NCBI RefSeq assembly: GCF_000003195.3
Contig: NC_012871.2
Coordinates: 44,998,554-45,062,553, forward strand
Direction of reading: 5' to 3'
DNA length: 64,000 nucleotides
Source of the DNA: Sorghum bicolor
Taxonomy: Eukaryota; Streptophyta; Magnoliopsida; Poales; Poaceae
The translations under genes and the position numbers were made by a program. Below, piece after piece: positions 1-11,407 of this stretch. Every line of letters begins with the position of its first letter. Position 1 is the first letter of the stretch. The notes under the pieces were generated by a model, which searched no databases, was not told the DNA's origin, and was given only the letters and a program-made list of their open reading frames with translations.

Positions 1-3000
1 TATTCCCAAAATTCCCTTCTCAAACCCTCTCCCTCTTTGATCTTATCCTAAATCTCCTCCGCAAAATCTATCTTAAGTTCATGGCAACTCATCTCAATCT
101 CTTTTTAAGTTCTCTCTCGAATGGCCCTCTTTTTTCCCTTTTTAAATTTCTCTCAAGCCCTTGCGTCAAATTCGTAAATGGAAAATCCATCTCCTTTCAT
201 GGGCCAATTCTTTCCCCTTCCCCTGACCTCCTCTTCCTCCTTCCCTCGGCCCAGCCTGGGTTCCCTTCCCCTCTGCCCCCTGCTGCGGCCCAGACCGCTC
301 CTTGGCCCAACCGGCGCCCTCCCCTTCCCCTTGGCCCAGCTGGAGGCCTACCAGGCCCAGAGCCGCGCCTGCCCTGTCCCCAACCCTAGCGCACTCCCAA
401 CCCCAGCTAGCAGCCGTCGCCGCCGCCCAGGGTGGGCAGAGCCGCGCCCGCCCCCCTGCTCCCTGCCACGCGCACCTGTGATTCGCGCCGCGTGTCCCGT
501 CTTCGACACGAACGCCGAGGATTGCCGGAGCTCTCCCTAGCCCTAGCTACTCGCACTATAAAATGGTTAGCCGCCGCCATCCTTTCCATGTCCCTCATCC
601 GTAGCCGCCGCACCCACTGCTCCATCTGCGCCCAAGGACCAGCGCCGCCCTGGAGGAGCAGCGACGTCGAGCTCCACTCCGTCCCGGCACGGCACCGCGA
701 GCTCCCCACCAAGCTCGGTCCCATCTTCGTCGTGTCCTCACCATGTCTGCTTCGAGCCCTCTATCGCGACGCCGCCGCTCTGTCAAGCCAAGGCCGAGCG
801 CCAAGTCCTCGACGCGCTCCTGCTCCAGGCCGCGAGCACCACCTCGTCGCACCTCGCCGTTGCAGCAGGGTCGCGGCCGGGAGCAGCGCCACCATCGGCG
901 ATCGAGCCCCGAGCAGCAGCAGCTCGGCCACGTCTTCGTCGACAACGTCAGCGCCCCGGAGCTCTGCAACGCCACTGAGCCCCTTGCTGACCCCGACGCC
1001 GAGCCGAGCGTGGCTCCGAGCTTGCCGCGGACACCGCTCTGTCCGCGAACTGCGACCTCGCCGAGCCGACCACCACACCGAGCACCCGATGCGCCCTGCC
1101 TTGTGCCACGACGTCGCCCGAGCCCTTGGCCGCGTGCTCGCCACGGTCACCACCCTGGCAGCAGCGTGGCAGCTGCGGCGTCGCTGTGGTGACCAAGCAC
1201 CGCGACCCCGTTCGGCGTCCACGGCCCCGTCCTCGCCCTCGAAGCCCCTGCACCACGACCTCGACGCCGATCAAGAGCCGACATGGCCACCCAAGACCAC
1301 GGCGACAAGCACAGCACTGCGAGCAGCGGCCGGACCTCTTCGTGACGCCGAACGCGATCACCACGGCCCCAATGCCGTGACATCGTGCTCACCGTGCTCC
1401 ACCACGACGCCGCGGCCATCCTTGTCGAGCCCCGACCGCGTCGCGAAGCCACCTCGACGACGGCCGTCTCTTTCCTCGGCACTTCGTCGACCTCCTCATC
1501 AAGCCTCGCCCTAGAGCACGACCACGACGCTCGCCAAGCCATCAGCGTTCGAGTCGCAGAGCAGCCGCGACGTCGAATTGCCAACCTGCCGACCTGGTCT
1601 TTGCTCCAAGGCCACCACAGTCACCACGTCGCGCCCATGCCTCGCTAGTGCTGCTATCGGTGAGCCACCAGCAACCCAATATCCTCCTTTTCTCCTTCTT
1701 CCGATAATAACCGTGTCACCGCACTTGTCTGACGGCCGGCCTTTGTGCCGAGGTTTCCCACCACTGCAGTGAAGCAGCAACTGGAACGCACAGCAGCAGC
1801 AGCACCTCCCCTTGCCGGAGCCACGGCCACGCCACCGCCCCACCTCGTCGTGACATCGACCTCGCCAAGCCCGCAACGGCCACTCCTCTGCCTCTGCTTC
1901 GAGCCACGCCCACGCCGCAAGCAAAGCCTGGCCTCGACGCCGTCCTCGTCGTGCCACCGCAAGCTCGTCACAGCTGCGCTCTCCGACCAGCGTAGCCACG
2001 GTGTCGTCAACCCCGTGGACACGCCACGATCGTGACCCAAAGCCCGTCAACTGCAAGGTCGAACCTTTTGAATCTCTGTCGACAAAAACCTTTACCTTAT
2101 TATCATCTATCTTTGTACATACTTGTCGATACATGATTTATCTATATCCATGCTTGTGCCGTGCCTTCGTGCCGGTCTATTTATCTATCTATCTCTCTCT
2201 ATCTTGTGCCATGGGAATGTGCTACTCCGAGTCATCATTGTCTTTGTGTTGTTAGTGGTCGAGTCGTGATTCTTTGTGTGATTGTCGTCGTCTGTGGACC
2301 GTGCCTTCGAGCCGGTTGAGAGAGTGATATGTTTGAGTGTCGCGATCGCGAGTTCGTCTTGCCATGGTCGTAATGCTAAGCATGTCCCTTCTCTCGTGTA
2401 GTCGTTGTTCTTTCTTTTGCTATTTGCCAGAGGACCGAGCCTTCGAGCCGGTTGGGGAAATGGTAGTTTGTTTGATCGTCACGATCGTGGGTTTCTCCCA
2501 CCGTGATCGTGATGCTGAACGTAACTCGTTTCCCCACGTTTAATTGACTCTCTAGTGCTATGATTGTTAGCGACCCTTTTCGACCCACAGGCGTGGTTAC
2601 CATGGACTCGCTGTTGGTGCGCCTCCTACCCGCACCTGGCGAGCCACTTGTGACCTAGTTCAGTGGGAGGCTAGCGGACGACAATCGTGGGACTTATGAA
2701 AGCCAACTCGACGCGAGTCGCCTCGCCATGACCATCGGGCTTTACCCCATTTTCTCGTTTGTGTTTATCTTATCTGTCTCGTATGCTTATGCCACCTAGA
2801 CCCGGGCATTTCCCTAGTTCTCGCGATGGCAACCGCATCGCCTGGAACTATAGGAATGACCTTGTGCCGATTCAGAAGCACCTAGGTCGTGAAGTGTTAT
2901 AAGTTGGAATAGATCGTGGGATCGTATCACTTTTTATCCAACCGTCGTTCGTTCCATGATGAGTTGGGTCGAAATAACGTGGACTCCATTCTTCTTCTCT

Positions 3001-5666
3001 CTTGTTCTCAATCCCCGTCGATCTATTAAGATGTGGATTGAGCCCGTTTTGCTTGTTTGATGTTTTGTTTCCAATCCCGCGATTCCCGCCGTTGCTATGG
3101 CGAGCAGATCAATGGAAAGTGAAACCCGTGTCTTTTCTTGCCTTTTTGGTTCTTCGTGCTTAAACTCTTGTTTGTTGTACCTATTTTGAACGTAGCATTT
3201 CATTGGTTCTCGCAGTGACAACCGCACTGCTAAAAACCCTAGAGATGTCTTAGTGCATTTTGTGCACCTAGGTTGTGGTACCCTACAAGTAGTTTGAGCA
3301 CTCGTGTTCCTTGTGTGTCACTCCTTCTAATTCCCCGCCTCCTACCATGGCGAGTGGATTGGAGGGAGTAGATCACTTCCCTTCTCTTCTCTTTTTGTTC
3401 CACCCTCTCTTGGCTCTCGCCAACTACAATGGCGTATGGATTAAGAGAGACCGGAACTTCTCGTGCTGATAGTCTTTTCGATTCCTGTCGACCTCTATGA
3501 CACTTGGATCGGAAGACCGTAAGCCGTGGTGTTTACTTAGAATAAGTTAGGGTCTACGCCTTTGTTATTAAAGCCGTACAGGTTGACATGATCAACCCGA
3601 GAAGTACTGGCTAGGCCAAGACTCCAGCTTGTACTTAGTGAACAACCATTCCCGGTTCTTTTAGCTTAGGGATCGGACATCCACCGATAGGGCTAAGCCG
3701 TTTCTCTTTTGTTGCTCTTTTAGTGTAGTTGTTCTTCAGTGTTCTGTCGCCTTCTTCGCAGTCTTTCTAGGTCTAGTGGTATGATTGTTTCGCCTTGTTT
3801 GACGTTTACGAGGTAGTTGCTTCGGTTAGCGTTGATCGGATCGTAACCAGTGGAAGGAAGGACATGCAGATAGAAGAAAGACCTTGGATGAATACAGCTA
3901 CAAGTGAACTGAGGATCTTGGGGATGTCAGTCGACAGGTGCCACTTCCCACCCAACCTCGTAGAATCCTATTAGACATGGAATAATGCAGATGCTAGTGC
4001 TTTACTTTTATGCAAATGAACTTAGATAGGTTGCATGGTAGAAATGCTTGTGAGCCATTGCCTTGTTGCAACCTATAACCCTCGCACACCCGCTGTTAGG
4101 TTAGATGCTTGCATACTACTTGCTACTGCTTCTACTACGCATTATATCTGTGATGTGATGCAATGTGGGAGATTGAATGTGAGTGGATAAGGCACGTGGT
4201 GCCAATAATTAGATAATGAGATGGTAATGGATTTGGGGAGATCTTGGCGTGTGTCTTGGGTGTGTGGTGAGGGTTGAGTCGACCGAGCAGGATCTACGAC
4301 GAGTCTTGGGACAAGTCTTGCCGGGGGACGCTACCTGGGCGTTCTCCATGAGAGATACCTATGGCGGGTACATGTGACAGGGAGAGGTCCCGGAGTGGAG
4401 TGTCTTCGTGGGACGAAGCACCGGGATGGGAGGTGCTGTTTAGCACAGGGTAGCCGGATGTCCCGTCGAGCGGGGCATCGGTTGGCCCCTCGTGAAGATG
4501 TCCTGTTTGGTCACCCTAAGGACTGAGATGTTCTGTGGACCGGGTCTTAGGAAGCCTTACACGCCACTCGCCTTAGCCATGGAACGGGACGGATGCACGA
4601 CCAGCTAGTGCGGTGCCACTACTACTAGGTTGATAGCAGATAGTGTAGGGAGGTACGGGCATGAGGACCCACTCCCTCCTAAGACAGCGTAGTGACCTTG
4701 GGGGCCCGGTACTACGCCTCACAGTCTCAGCATGCCGGTGGTACTCCGGTATGGCCCCAGTTCTGAGTGGTAGGGTGGCATCACATTTAGTTGGGAGGCA
4801 GCTCGGAATCAGCCTAGACGGGGGCCACCGTCGATGATGGTGATCTTGTGGTTAGTGTAAACCTCTGCAGAGTTTGGTTGATCGATCGATACATATGCCG
4901 ATTTGTCGGCTATGGACCTTTCCTAAGTACAGCTTCACTTGACTAGAGAGAGGAGTCCCTTCTACCTTCCCCTGGGTTTGTGTTGGATCCGGCGTTGGCC
5001 GTTGAGGCAAGGCACGAGCGGGAGTCGTACTTGCCGCCTAGAGAGTGAGAGTGTGGTGAGATGTGTGTGATGGGATGGATGGATGGACGTGTGGTTGAGA
5101 TGGATTAAAACCTGATGAATTATTATTATAAAATACTGATGAACTTGCATAGAAAAAACTACAGCCATATATATAGGCCTCTTGAATCACCCTTTGCATT
5201 CCACTTACCACAAAGCTTACGCAAAAGCATAGAGTGGAAGCCAGTGGCCAGTACAAATCGTACTGAAAATTGTTTAGCAGGTCTTGAACGTGGTCTATGA
5301 TAATAACCACGGAGAATAGAAGGATTAGGTGGTCTCGTTTCTGCGCTCAAGTTTGGTTCGGAGATGAAGGCTACGCCCGCTGATAATTACGTCGACTCTG
5401 ATGATTGCCCGTGAAGGAGGAGCCTTCACCGCCAATGCGCTACATCAACTTTGATAAAGACCCACGTGTGTTTCCGCTAGAAAAATAATGTAATAGGCTT
5501 GTTAACTAAGAGTTGCAAAGTAAAAGTGTTGTAATCTTCTTTTTCACGATGTATGACTGTGATAACAGCTGATATATGATAATGTGATGGCTCAATTTCT
5601 GAATTATCACATTATAATTCGAATCTGAGGATTTTTCCCCTTTGTGGTAAAATCTAGGTCGTTTCA
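1..5666 (+). mobile_element. LTR1 of a giant-LTR, non-autonomous retrotransposon (5' end cut by window)
   Basis: This is the first of three copies of the same long terminal repeat. Position 1 corresponds to about base 329 of the LTR, judged from the intact start at 7399. It ends ...GTTTCA at 5666, directly before a tRNA-iMet primer site. A TATA box lies at 556-564, so by inference the U3 is about 0.9 kb and R plus U5 about 5.1 kb. Positions 240-2030 are very GC-rich and give many overlapping ORFs in all frames. Those ORFs differ or break between copies, so I treat the region as a non-coding leader. Compared with LTR2 and LTR3 this copy lacks about 20 bp near 2710. No conserved protein domain is visible. 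Orientation is plus, from the TATA box and PBS. Confidence 0.88.
556..564 (+). promoter_or_regulatory. TATA box of LTR1
   Basis: CTATAAAAT lies in a GC-rich context and is conserved at 23988-23996 in LTR2 and 31825-31833 in LTR3. It is the best candidate for the element's Pol II promoter. Transcription start some 25-35 bp downstream is inferred. Confidence 0.6.
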
Positions 5667-5668
5667 GT

Positions 5669-5681
5669 TGGTATCAGAGCC
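5669..5681 (+). promoter_or_regulatory. Primer binding site, tRNA-iMet type
   Basis: TGGTATCAGAGCC starts two bases after the LTR end. It is the standard plant PBS complementary to the 3' end of initiator methionine tRNA. It fixes the plus orientation and the LTR boundary. Confidence 0.9.
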
Positions 5682-7374
5682 ATACTTGACCCTAGGACGA
5701 GACCTTTAGGACTAAGCACTAGATTAGAAGCCAAACATTCTATCTTTTGTAGAGTTATAGATGCTAACACTTGTTTTCCCCCTCTGCCTTGAATTCTGCT
5801 GCTAATTGACCTCCCTGTTTCATAAAGTTGACCGTTGAAATCTTTTCCCATACCCGCCCACGCTAGATCGGTAGTCGTGTGAGACTTTGAAGGTCTGTGA
5901 GTCACCTCAAGTCAACACTATGCATTAGGAGTTGTAATGTTGTTTGAGTGTTTGGATCTTATGTTGTTCGTTTCTTCTGCTTCTTATTGTTTGAGTGCAT
6001 GTCATAGAACTGTTTTATGCGAGTAAGACTTTGGGTCCCGTCCAATCTAGCTGGCTAAACCCAAGACCGTTCTGATACAAGATAAGCAACACTGACTGAC
6101 ACAGCTGGAAAAGGGTGTAAAGCTGATGCATCATGTCTTAGCCAACCATTTCGAAATTATTTTCGGCTTCCAACAAAACCTATCTTCAAAATTTCCCCTC
6201 CTTTTGGTTGAAAAAGTTTCCCTCTTTTACAAAAACATCTCTTTTTCAAATGGAAAAGTGTTTCAAAACTCTCTCGATATCTTTCGTTTTCACAAAGAAA
6301 GCAATTTTAACCTCTTTCTCAAGTCAGCTTTATCAAAACTCTATTTATGAAACGATTTAAAAACAAGTCGTTTTGCAAAAGGTATGACAAAATCGCTTCA
6401 GAAAAACAAAAGTCTTGCTTTTTCATCAACAAAGTGGTTTTCAAACCAAGGATTTTGGCTCAGTTTTGTTTTAAAAGCCTTTGATTTTATCTAGAGAGCC
6501 AAATTCCTTTTAAAAATCAACCTTCTCTTTAAAGAAAAAGGAATTGCCAGTGATTTATTAAACAAAAACCATTGCAAAAAGATTTTTTTTTGTTTGCGGC
6601 CTTCCAAAAATTTAGCAAAAACAAAATGAACTTACAAGTTTTAAAGGAAAATGCTTTTGTTGTTAAAGCTTTAACCTTCAAAATGAGAAAATAGTTTGTT
6701 TAATTCAAAAAAAGAGAGCAACACCTTATTTAGAAAACTAAAAGAGTTTCAAAGTCTCTTGATTTGAAATCTTTTACATAAAAAATCTTAAAATAATAAT
6801 AATAATAAAATAAATAAATTTGGTTTTCAAAATTTGCGTTGATTCAACTCTTTTCAAAAGCTCTTTTCAGTTTGAGCTCTCTTTAAAACCCCTTTGACTT
6901 TGTAAAACCGCTTTCACTCCATTTATGAAATCTGTTTTCTGAAAATCCCTCCTTTCAAAAGCTTTTTGCAAAAAGTAATGCATGAAAAACAGCTATTGAA
7001 AGCCAACAACCCTAGCTATGTTTAAGCCCACCATGCACTCTTTGGACCAGATGCCACTCCTTGGGAGAGTATCAAGCAAGCGAACAAGAAGGTTTGAGCA
7101 CAATGATCTAGGCCAACTAACAATAGTCTTAACCTTGAGAGCCAAATGTTCATAGACCCGGTGCGATTCTTGGATACCCATCGCCTCAGTGTAAGAAATT
7201 GGATACCTGTCACCCATGAGCGAGCCTTGGATACACTCGGAACTTGACTCACTCCTATTTTTGGAAAAGGTTTGTGGAGCGATCATACTGGAAGTGAAAC
7301 AACTTAGAAATAAGAACTTCGAGAATAGCACCCATGCTTCCTCACCGACCGAGCAACGCCTAAATCTCGGGGAC

Positions 7375-7398
7375 GAGATTCCTGTAAGGTGGGTGGAC
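7375..7398 (+). promoter_or_regulatory. Polypurine tract region before LTR2
   Basis: A purine-rich run (AAGGTGGGTGGAC, with interruptions) directly precedes the LTR2 start at 7399. The same sequence precedes LTR3 at 30940. It is the expected site of plus-strand priming. It is imperfect, so the exact tract is uncertain. Confidence 0.55.
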
Positions 7399-7791
7399 TG
7401 TAACATCCCAGATTTTTACGAAAATAAAAAATACGAGCTTTTTAAAATTTTTCCTGTAATCGTGTGAATCATCTAGTTTTTAGGACTAACTCGATCCTAA
7501 CCCGCTAACAAAACGTCGCATACATATAGAATTGCTTGTAGGAGTGCCTTGTTCATGAGTCGTCTTGAGTTGGGTCTTGTTTGGGGTTTTGAGTTTCTTT
7601 TGGAGTGCACAAATCCGTAGCAAAGTCTTCCCAAATCTTCGTTGAGCCTATCTCAAAGACTAAGCGAATCCCTTCTCAACCTTATCGTTGGAGTACGTCT
7701 CAAACTCCTTTGGATCCTTTTTGAGCTATTCCCAAAACTCCCTTCTCAAACCCTCTCCCTTTTTGATCTTATCCTAAATCTCCTCCGCAAA
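7399..7791 (+). mobile_element. LTR2, left part (interrupted by CACTA element 1)
   Basis: The LTR begins TGTAACATCCC and runs for 393 bp. It is then interrupted at a run of A by the CACTA terminus at 7792. The matching sequence resumes at 23496. The flanking AAA on each side (7789-7791 and 23496-23498) is the 3-bp target duplication of the CACTA insertion. Confidence 0.9.
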
Positions 7792-7814
7792 CACTACTAG
7801 AAATGTGCTAATCA
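7792..7814 (+). repeat. Left terminal inverted repeat of CACTA 1
   Basis: The first 23 bases pair with 23473-23495 in inverted orientation with a few mismatches (A-A versus G-GA after CACTACTAG). The TIR is followed by subterminal TGACGAT/TCGTCA repeats to about 7960. Confidence 0.9.
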
Positions 7815-7960
7815 GTGACGATGTAGTAGTGACGATCAATACTTTCGTCACCAATTGAGAGCATTCGATGACGAAATGTTCAGGTTTGTCATTACAAGTG
7901 ACGTAGCTTTGGCACAAAGAATAATGACGAAATGAAAAGGATCGTCATACAACAACAAAA

Positions 7961-8882
7961 CTAAATATCAATTGATTGTTTGGCTCCTGTACCACCTCGA
8001 GTCGTGGTCCCACCAGCGGGTCCCACCTAAAGGACGTGGTGGATTTGTCACACCAGCGGGTCCCATGACGAGGACATGGCGCCGTGGCCCACCAGCGGTT
8101 CCCAGGCAATGCGTTCCCAGCAGCTGTCGTGGCACGCTGGGCCAGCTTGACCCTCTCTTTATTTTTGCAAAAATAATACGCCGGCAGGGGGAATCGAACC
8201 CAGGACATTCAGGTAAACAGGGATAAGGTGTTACTACTGGAACGCCCAGCCATTTGTGTAAATGGTGCATGATTTTTTATTTATACGTAGACTACGATGT
8301 CATATTCATTTTCCTTTGTCGATCGAAACTTGATGGGCCGTACGTGTGTGTCGTCTGGTCCGGTAGCCAAAGCTGCGCCTAGGTCTTGTGCCGCCGTTGT
8401 AAACGTTCTCCTGGTCAGAGCGTTCGTACTGGAATCGCCGTAATTCTTCTCCTGGAGGCCGATCGAGTACTCCTACTAGGATCACCGTGGATCACACTGT
8501 ACAGATTGGAGGCCAAGTGATCACCGTGAGCCATCACGGTCGCTGGCCAGTACCGATCGGAGGCCGACTGTACCGGCGATCACCGTGAGCCATCGAGGTC
8601 GCTGGCCAGTACCGATCTGGCACGCCATCTTCTTCTTCGTGCGTCCACGCCAACACCATCATTGTCAGTCCATCGGTCGACTGACTCGTGGGATAGAGCA
8701 GCGGCGGTGATGAGCAGAGCTGCGCGTGGCGCGCGAGCAGAGGATCGCCGAGAGTACAAGGTTTGATTTGTTTATTAATTTTTTTACATATATGCATGTC
8801 TTTGATTTGTTTTTGAATTTTGTTGAATTTATTAATAGAATTTTAAGGAATGAGAGCAATGTTTATTGTATTGTGAAAACAG
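7961..8882. other. CACTA 1 5' non-coding region
   Basis: Between the left subterminal repeats and the transposase ATG lies a GC-balanced leader. It includes short direct repeats: CCAGCGGGTCCCA-like motifs at 8018-8105, and a repeated segment at about 8510-8560 and 8578-8620 containing CGCTGGCCAGTACCGAT. It probably serves as promoter and 5' UTR. I see no gene here. Confidence 0.5.
8179..8251 (-). other. tRNA-like sequence with Pol III B-box, in the CACTA 1 subterminal region
   Basis: On the minus strand a perfect B-box-like GGGTTCGATTCC is preceded about 45 bp upstream by a weak A-box-like TGGGCGTTCCAGTAG. The T-arm stem pairs only partly and no acceptor stem forms well, so this is not a functional tRNA. 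It may be a decayed tRNA or tRNA-derived SINE head carried by the CACTA. Confidence 0.35.
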
Positions 8883-9569
8883 ATGGACAGAAGATGGATT
8901 TTTGGGACACCATTCACACCGGCATATGTGAAAGGAGTTGAAGAGTTTATGAAATTCATTGGTGAAAGGTACCCCAAAGAAAGCCAGATACTTTGCCCGT
9001 GCAGCAGGTGTCTAAATCAAAAAATGCAGTCTCAAGGTGATGCAAGTGACCATATACACATTAATGGAATGTCGGCTACGTACACCAGGTGGATCCATCA
9101 TGGGGAGTCCGTGGATACTGAAGTGGTTGAGAATTTGGAGCAGGAGGTTGAAGGAATTCAAGACTTTGCGATACATGTGGATGCGCCTGATGATGACTAT
9201 GATGAGGATCACGGAGTACCAGAGATGATAGGAGAGTTGTATGCTGCGGCAGAGGCAGACGGAGAACAGCCGAGGTTTGGAAGAGTCATTGAAGATGCGA
9301 AGAAGTCACTTAGCCCAGGATCTAGCCACTCAAAATTTTCTTTTTTGGTGAGGATGTTGTATATCAAGTCTCGTTATCGAATTGGCAATACAACATTTTC
9401 TGCAATGATCAAGTTGTTGTCAGAAGGATACCCTCAGAGTGAGTTGCCAAGTTCATATGACGAAGCCAAGAAATATCTTAAAGAGTACCCTGTACATAGT
9501 TGCACTAAACAACTTATTCTACATTTGATCTCACAAACCTTTGTTGTAATTGAATTATCTTTGAAATAG
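8883..9569 (+). pseudogene. Truncated TNP2-type CACTA transposase (N-terminal part)
   Basis: The reading frame opens MDRRWIFGTPFTPAYVKGVE, the classic start of plant TNP2 transposases. The N-terminal transposase-associated domain follows: CPCSRC at about residues 40-45, then an HI..NG....YTRWIHHGE block. An acidic linker comes next, then the SSYDEAKKYLKE block that in intact TNP2 precedes the catalytic region. Just after that, near 9489, similarity stops. The catalytic TNP2 core and the DUF4218 and DUF4216 regions are missing, and the frame ends at 9569. Intact TNP2 proteins run about 1,000 residues or more; only about 200 remain. Compare the near-complete copy at 47596-51298. By inference an internal deletion fused the front of TNP2 to the second gene. 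Confidence 0.85.
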
Positions 9570-9695
9570 AAGAAGCAAAGTAACAATGCAGAACCAAGCA
9601 CTCACCAAAATGAAGAACTTGATGTGGTGGAGGCCTTCAAGACCTGCCATACCAGCTCCAAAAAAGGTCTTGATGAATCAGCAAGAGAGGCACTT
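9570..9695 (+). pseudogene. Exon remnant of the second En/Spm-type CACTA gene
   Basis: A 42-codon open exon lies between a plausible acceptor (AAATAG at 9564-9569) and a good donor (GTAAGT from 9696). It encodes an acidic stretch followed by EAFKTCHTSS and a K/E-rich tail. This is similar in style to the region after the Transposase_24 domain in plant En/Spm second genes (family knowledge; I could not align it). The partner exon at 22223 lies beyond the nested insertions. Confidence 0.5.
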
Positions 9696-9855
9696 GTAAG
9701 TCTAACTAGCTCAATCCTATGGTTCCTTTAATTTCTTCAGCTGAGTTTGTTTCTTATGGTTCATGGTGATGCACACAATTAGTAATGACATGTCTAGGTA
9801 CCCATAATTGGTCAGTAAATTACCTTAGCTAGGTAATGTTACCGCCTTTTCCAGT
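9696..9855. other. CACTA 1 intron sequence before the solo LTR
   Basis: AT-rich sequence runs from the donor at 9696 to the insertion site of the solo LTR. It resumes at 21480, after the second CCAGT. It reads as one intron, now carrying about 11.6 kb of inserted DNA. Confidence 0.55.
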
Positions 9856-10933
9856 TGAAGGGTCGAGATGGCGGACTAGAGGGGGGGGTGAATAGTCCTT
9901 TCTAAAACTTATTATGCCGGCTAACCGAAACAAATGCGAAATTTAAAACTATCGGTCTAGCCAAGACTACACCCCTCTATCTAAGTTATCTAGCACCTTG
10001 AAAAGATCCTAAACAAGCAAGCAAGGTGCTACCTTAGCAAGAGCTCACCTAAACAATTCTAGGAGCAAGGTCACACAAACCTATGCAACTAATACTTTGC
10101 AAACCGAGGGAGCTCCTACACAAACTAGTGAGCAAAAGTACAAAGCTCCTAAGCTCACTAGCAAGCTCAATAACAAGGCAACTAATGCCAAATTAGAGAG
10201 CGCAAAATACTTAGCTACACAAACTAAGCAATGTGACTAACAAGGTTACACAAACCAAATTAGTCACGCAAGGGAACTACTTCTAGCTACACAAGCAAGA
10301 AGGTAACTAGTAAGCTACACAAGCTAACTAATTACAAGAGCAACTACACAAGCATAAGTATACCAATGTAAGAACAAGCTTGTGTTAGGGACTTGCAAAC
10401 CAACGGGAAGAACAATGTTAACACGATGATTTTCTCCCGAGGTTCACTTGGTTGCCACCAAGCTACGTCCCCGTTGTGTCGATCAACACTTGGTGGTTCG
10501 GCGGCTAAGAGGTGTTACACGAACCTCGTCCCCACTAGGACACCGCAAGAACCTACCCACAAGTGAGGTAGCTCAATGACACGCACGATCCAATAGAGTT
10601 GCTCTTCGCGATCCCCGCGGGGTGAGCACCGTACCCCTCACAATCTCTTCTTCAGAGCACCGCACAATCTCCTTGCGTGCTTCGACGGAGTCACAAGCCA
10701 CCAAGCCGTCTAGGAGGTGGCAACCTCCAAGAGTAACAATCACCACTGGCTTGCAACACGAACACCTAGTGCCACTCGATGCAATCTCTCAATGCAATGC
10801 ACTAGAATCGCTCACTCACACAATCAGATGAACACTATCAAGCATATGTGAGATAGAGGCTTTACTAGCACTCCCCAAGCATGAACACTAAGTCCCAAGG
10901 GTGCTCAGCACCAGCCAAGGCCGGCCACCACTT

Positions 10934-10943
10934 CTATTTATAG
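10934..10943 (-). promoter_or_regulatory. TATA box of the SIRE-like LTR
   Basis: The minus strand reads CTATAAATAG just after GGGG. The CCGGACG-rich cluster lies upstream of it in the element's orientation, as in a U3 promoter. Confidence 0.5.
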
Positions 10944-10993
10944 CCCCAAGGGCTAAACTAGCCGTTGCCCCTTTACTGGGCAAAACACGTGGG

Positions 10994-11407
10994 CACTGGA
11001 CGCTCACAGGGAGCCACCGGACGCTCAACCCTCAGCGTCCTGTGCTCAGGCGTCAGCCATGTGTCACTAGCCGTTTGAAGTCGACCGTTGCCGCCAACGG
11101 CTACTGCGCACGCGCGCCTGCATAGCACCACCGGACGCTCTACTGCGTCACACCGGACGTGTCCGGTGCACACCGGACCTGTGCGCAGAGAGCTTCGCAA
11201 ACTCGCAAGGTCACCGGACGCAAGCCACCGGACGCACCCTGAGCGTCCGGTGCTCACCGGACTCATGCGCAGAGAGGGTCGCCAAACCACCCGCACACCG
11301 GACGCTGAGCACTGGACTCACTCCGGTGCGTCCGGTGCACTCTGCTACACCCGACAGCACACCGGACGCTAAAGGCCAGCGTCCGGTGCCTCCGCGCTGA
11401 GCGTCCT
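10994..11407. repeat. Cluster of CACCGGACG / CGTCCGGTG dyads in the SIRE-like LTR
   Basis: About fifteen copies of a CCGGACG or CGTCCGG half-site, some degenerate, occur within 415 bp in both orientations. One perfect dyad, CACCGGAC-GT-GTCCGGTG, lies at 11151-11168. The cluster sits upstream of the minus-strand TATA box. Confidence 0.75.

Larger units (their letters stand above)
5667..7398 (+). mobile_element. INT1: short non-coding interior of the giant-LTR element
   Basis: This 1.73-kb interior lies between LTR1 and LTR2. It starts with the primer binding site and ends with a purine-rich tract just before the TGTAACATCCC start of the next LTR. It is A/T-rich, with many AAAAG and TTTTC runs and an AATAAT microsatellite near 6795. 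I see no gag, protease, reverse transcriptase or integrase. The last 100 bp read as a short pol-like C-terminal tail (residues NLGDEIP, plus strand). That resembles the end of chromovirus-type Ty3 polyproteins and suggests, by inference, derivation from such an element. The element would need proteins supplied in trans, as in LARD-type elements. Confidence 0.8.

Noticed and set aside
432..1514. Long ORF (360 codons) in the GC-rich part of LTR1; 396 codons in LTR3
   Set aside because: It spans the TATA box, overlaps long ORFs in other frames, is broken by a TGA in LTR2 after 24605, and its extra length in LTR3 is a tandem duplication. No domain is recognisable. GC content explains it.
6993..7406. 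137-codon minus-strand ORF in INT1 (also at 30531-30947)
   Set aside because: It is antisense to the pol-like tail and has no domain. It persists in both copies only because the copies are recent.
8179..8251. A genuine tRNA gene
   Set aside because: Only the B-box is good. The acceptor and T stems do not pair properly and no anticodon arm is clear.
10994..11407. CRISPR-like array of CACCGGACG repeats
   Set aside because: Repeat spacing and orientation vary, the units are short dyads inside a plant LTR, and no cas genes exist in this eukaryotic context.
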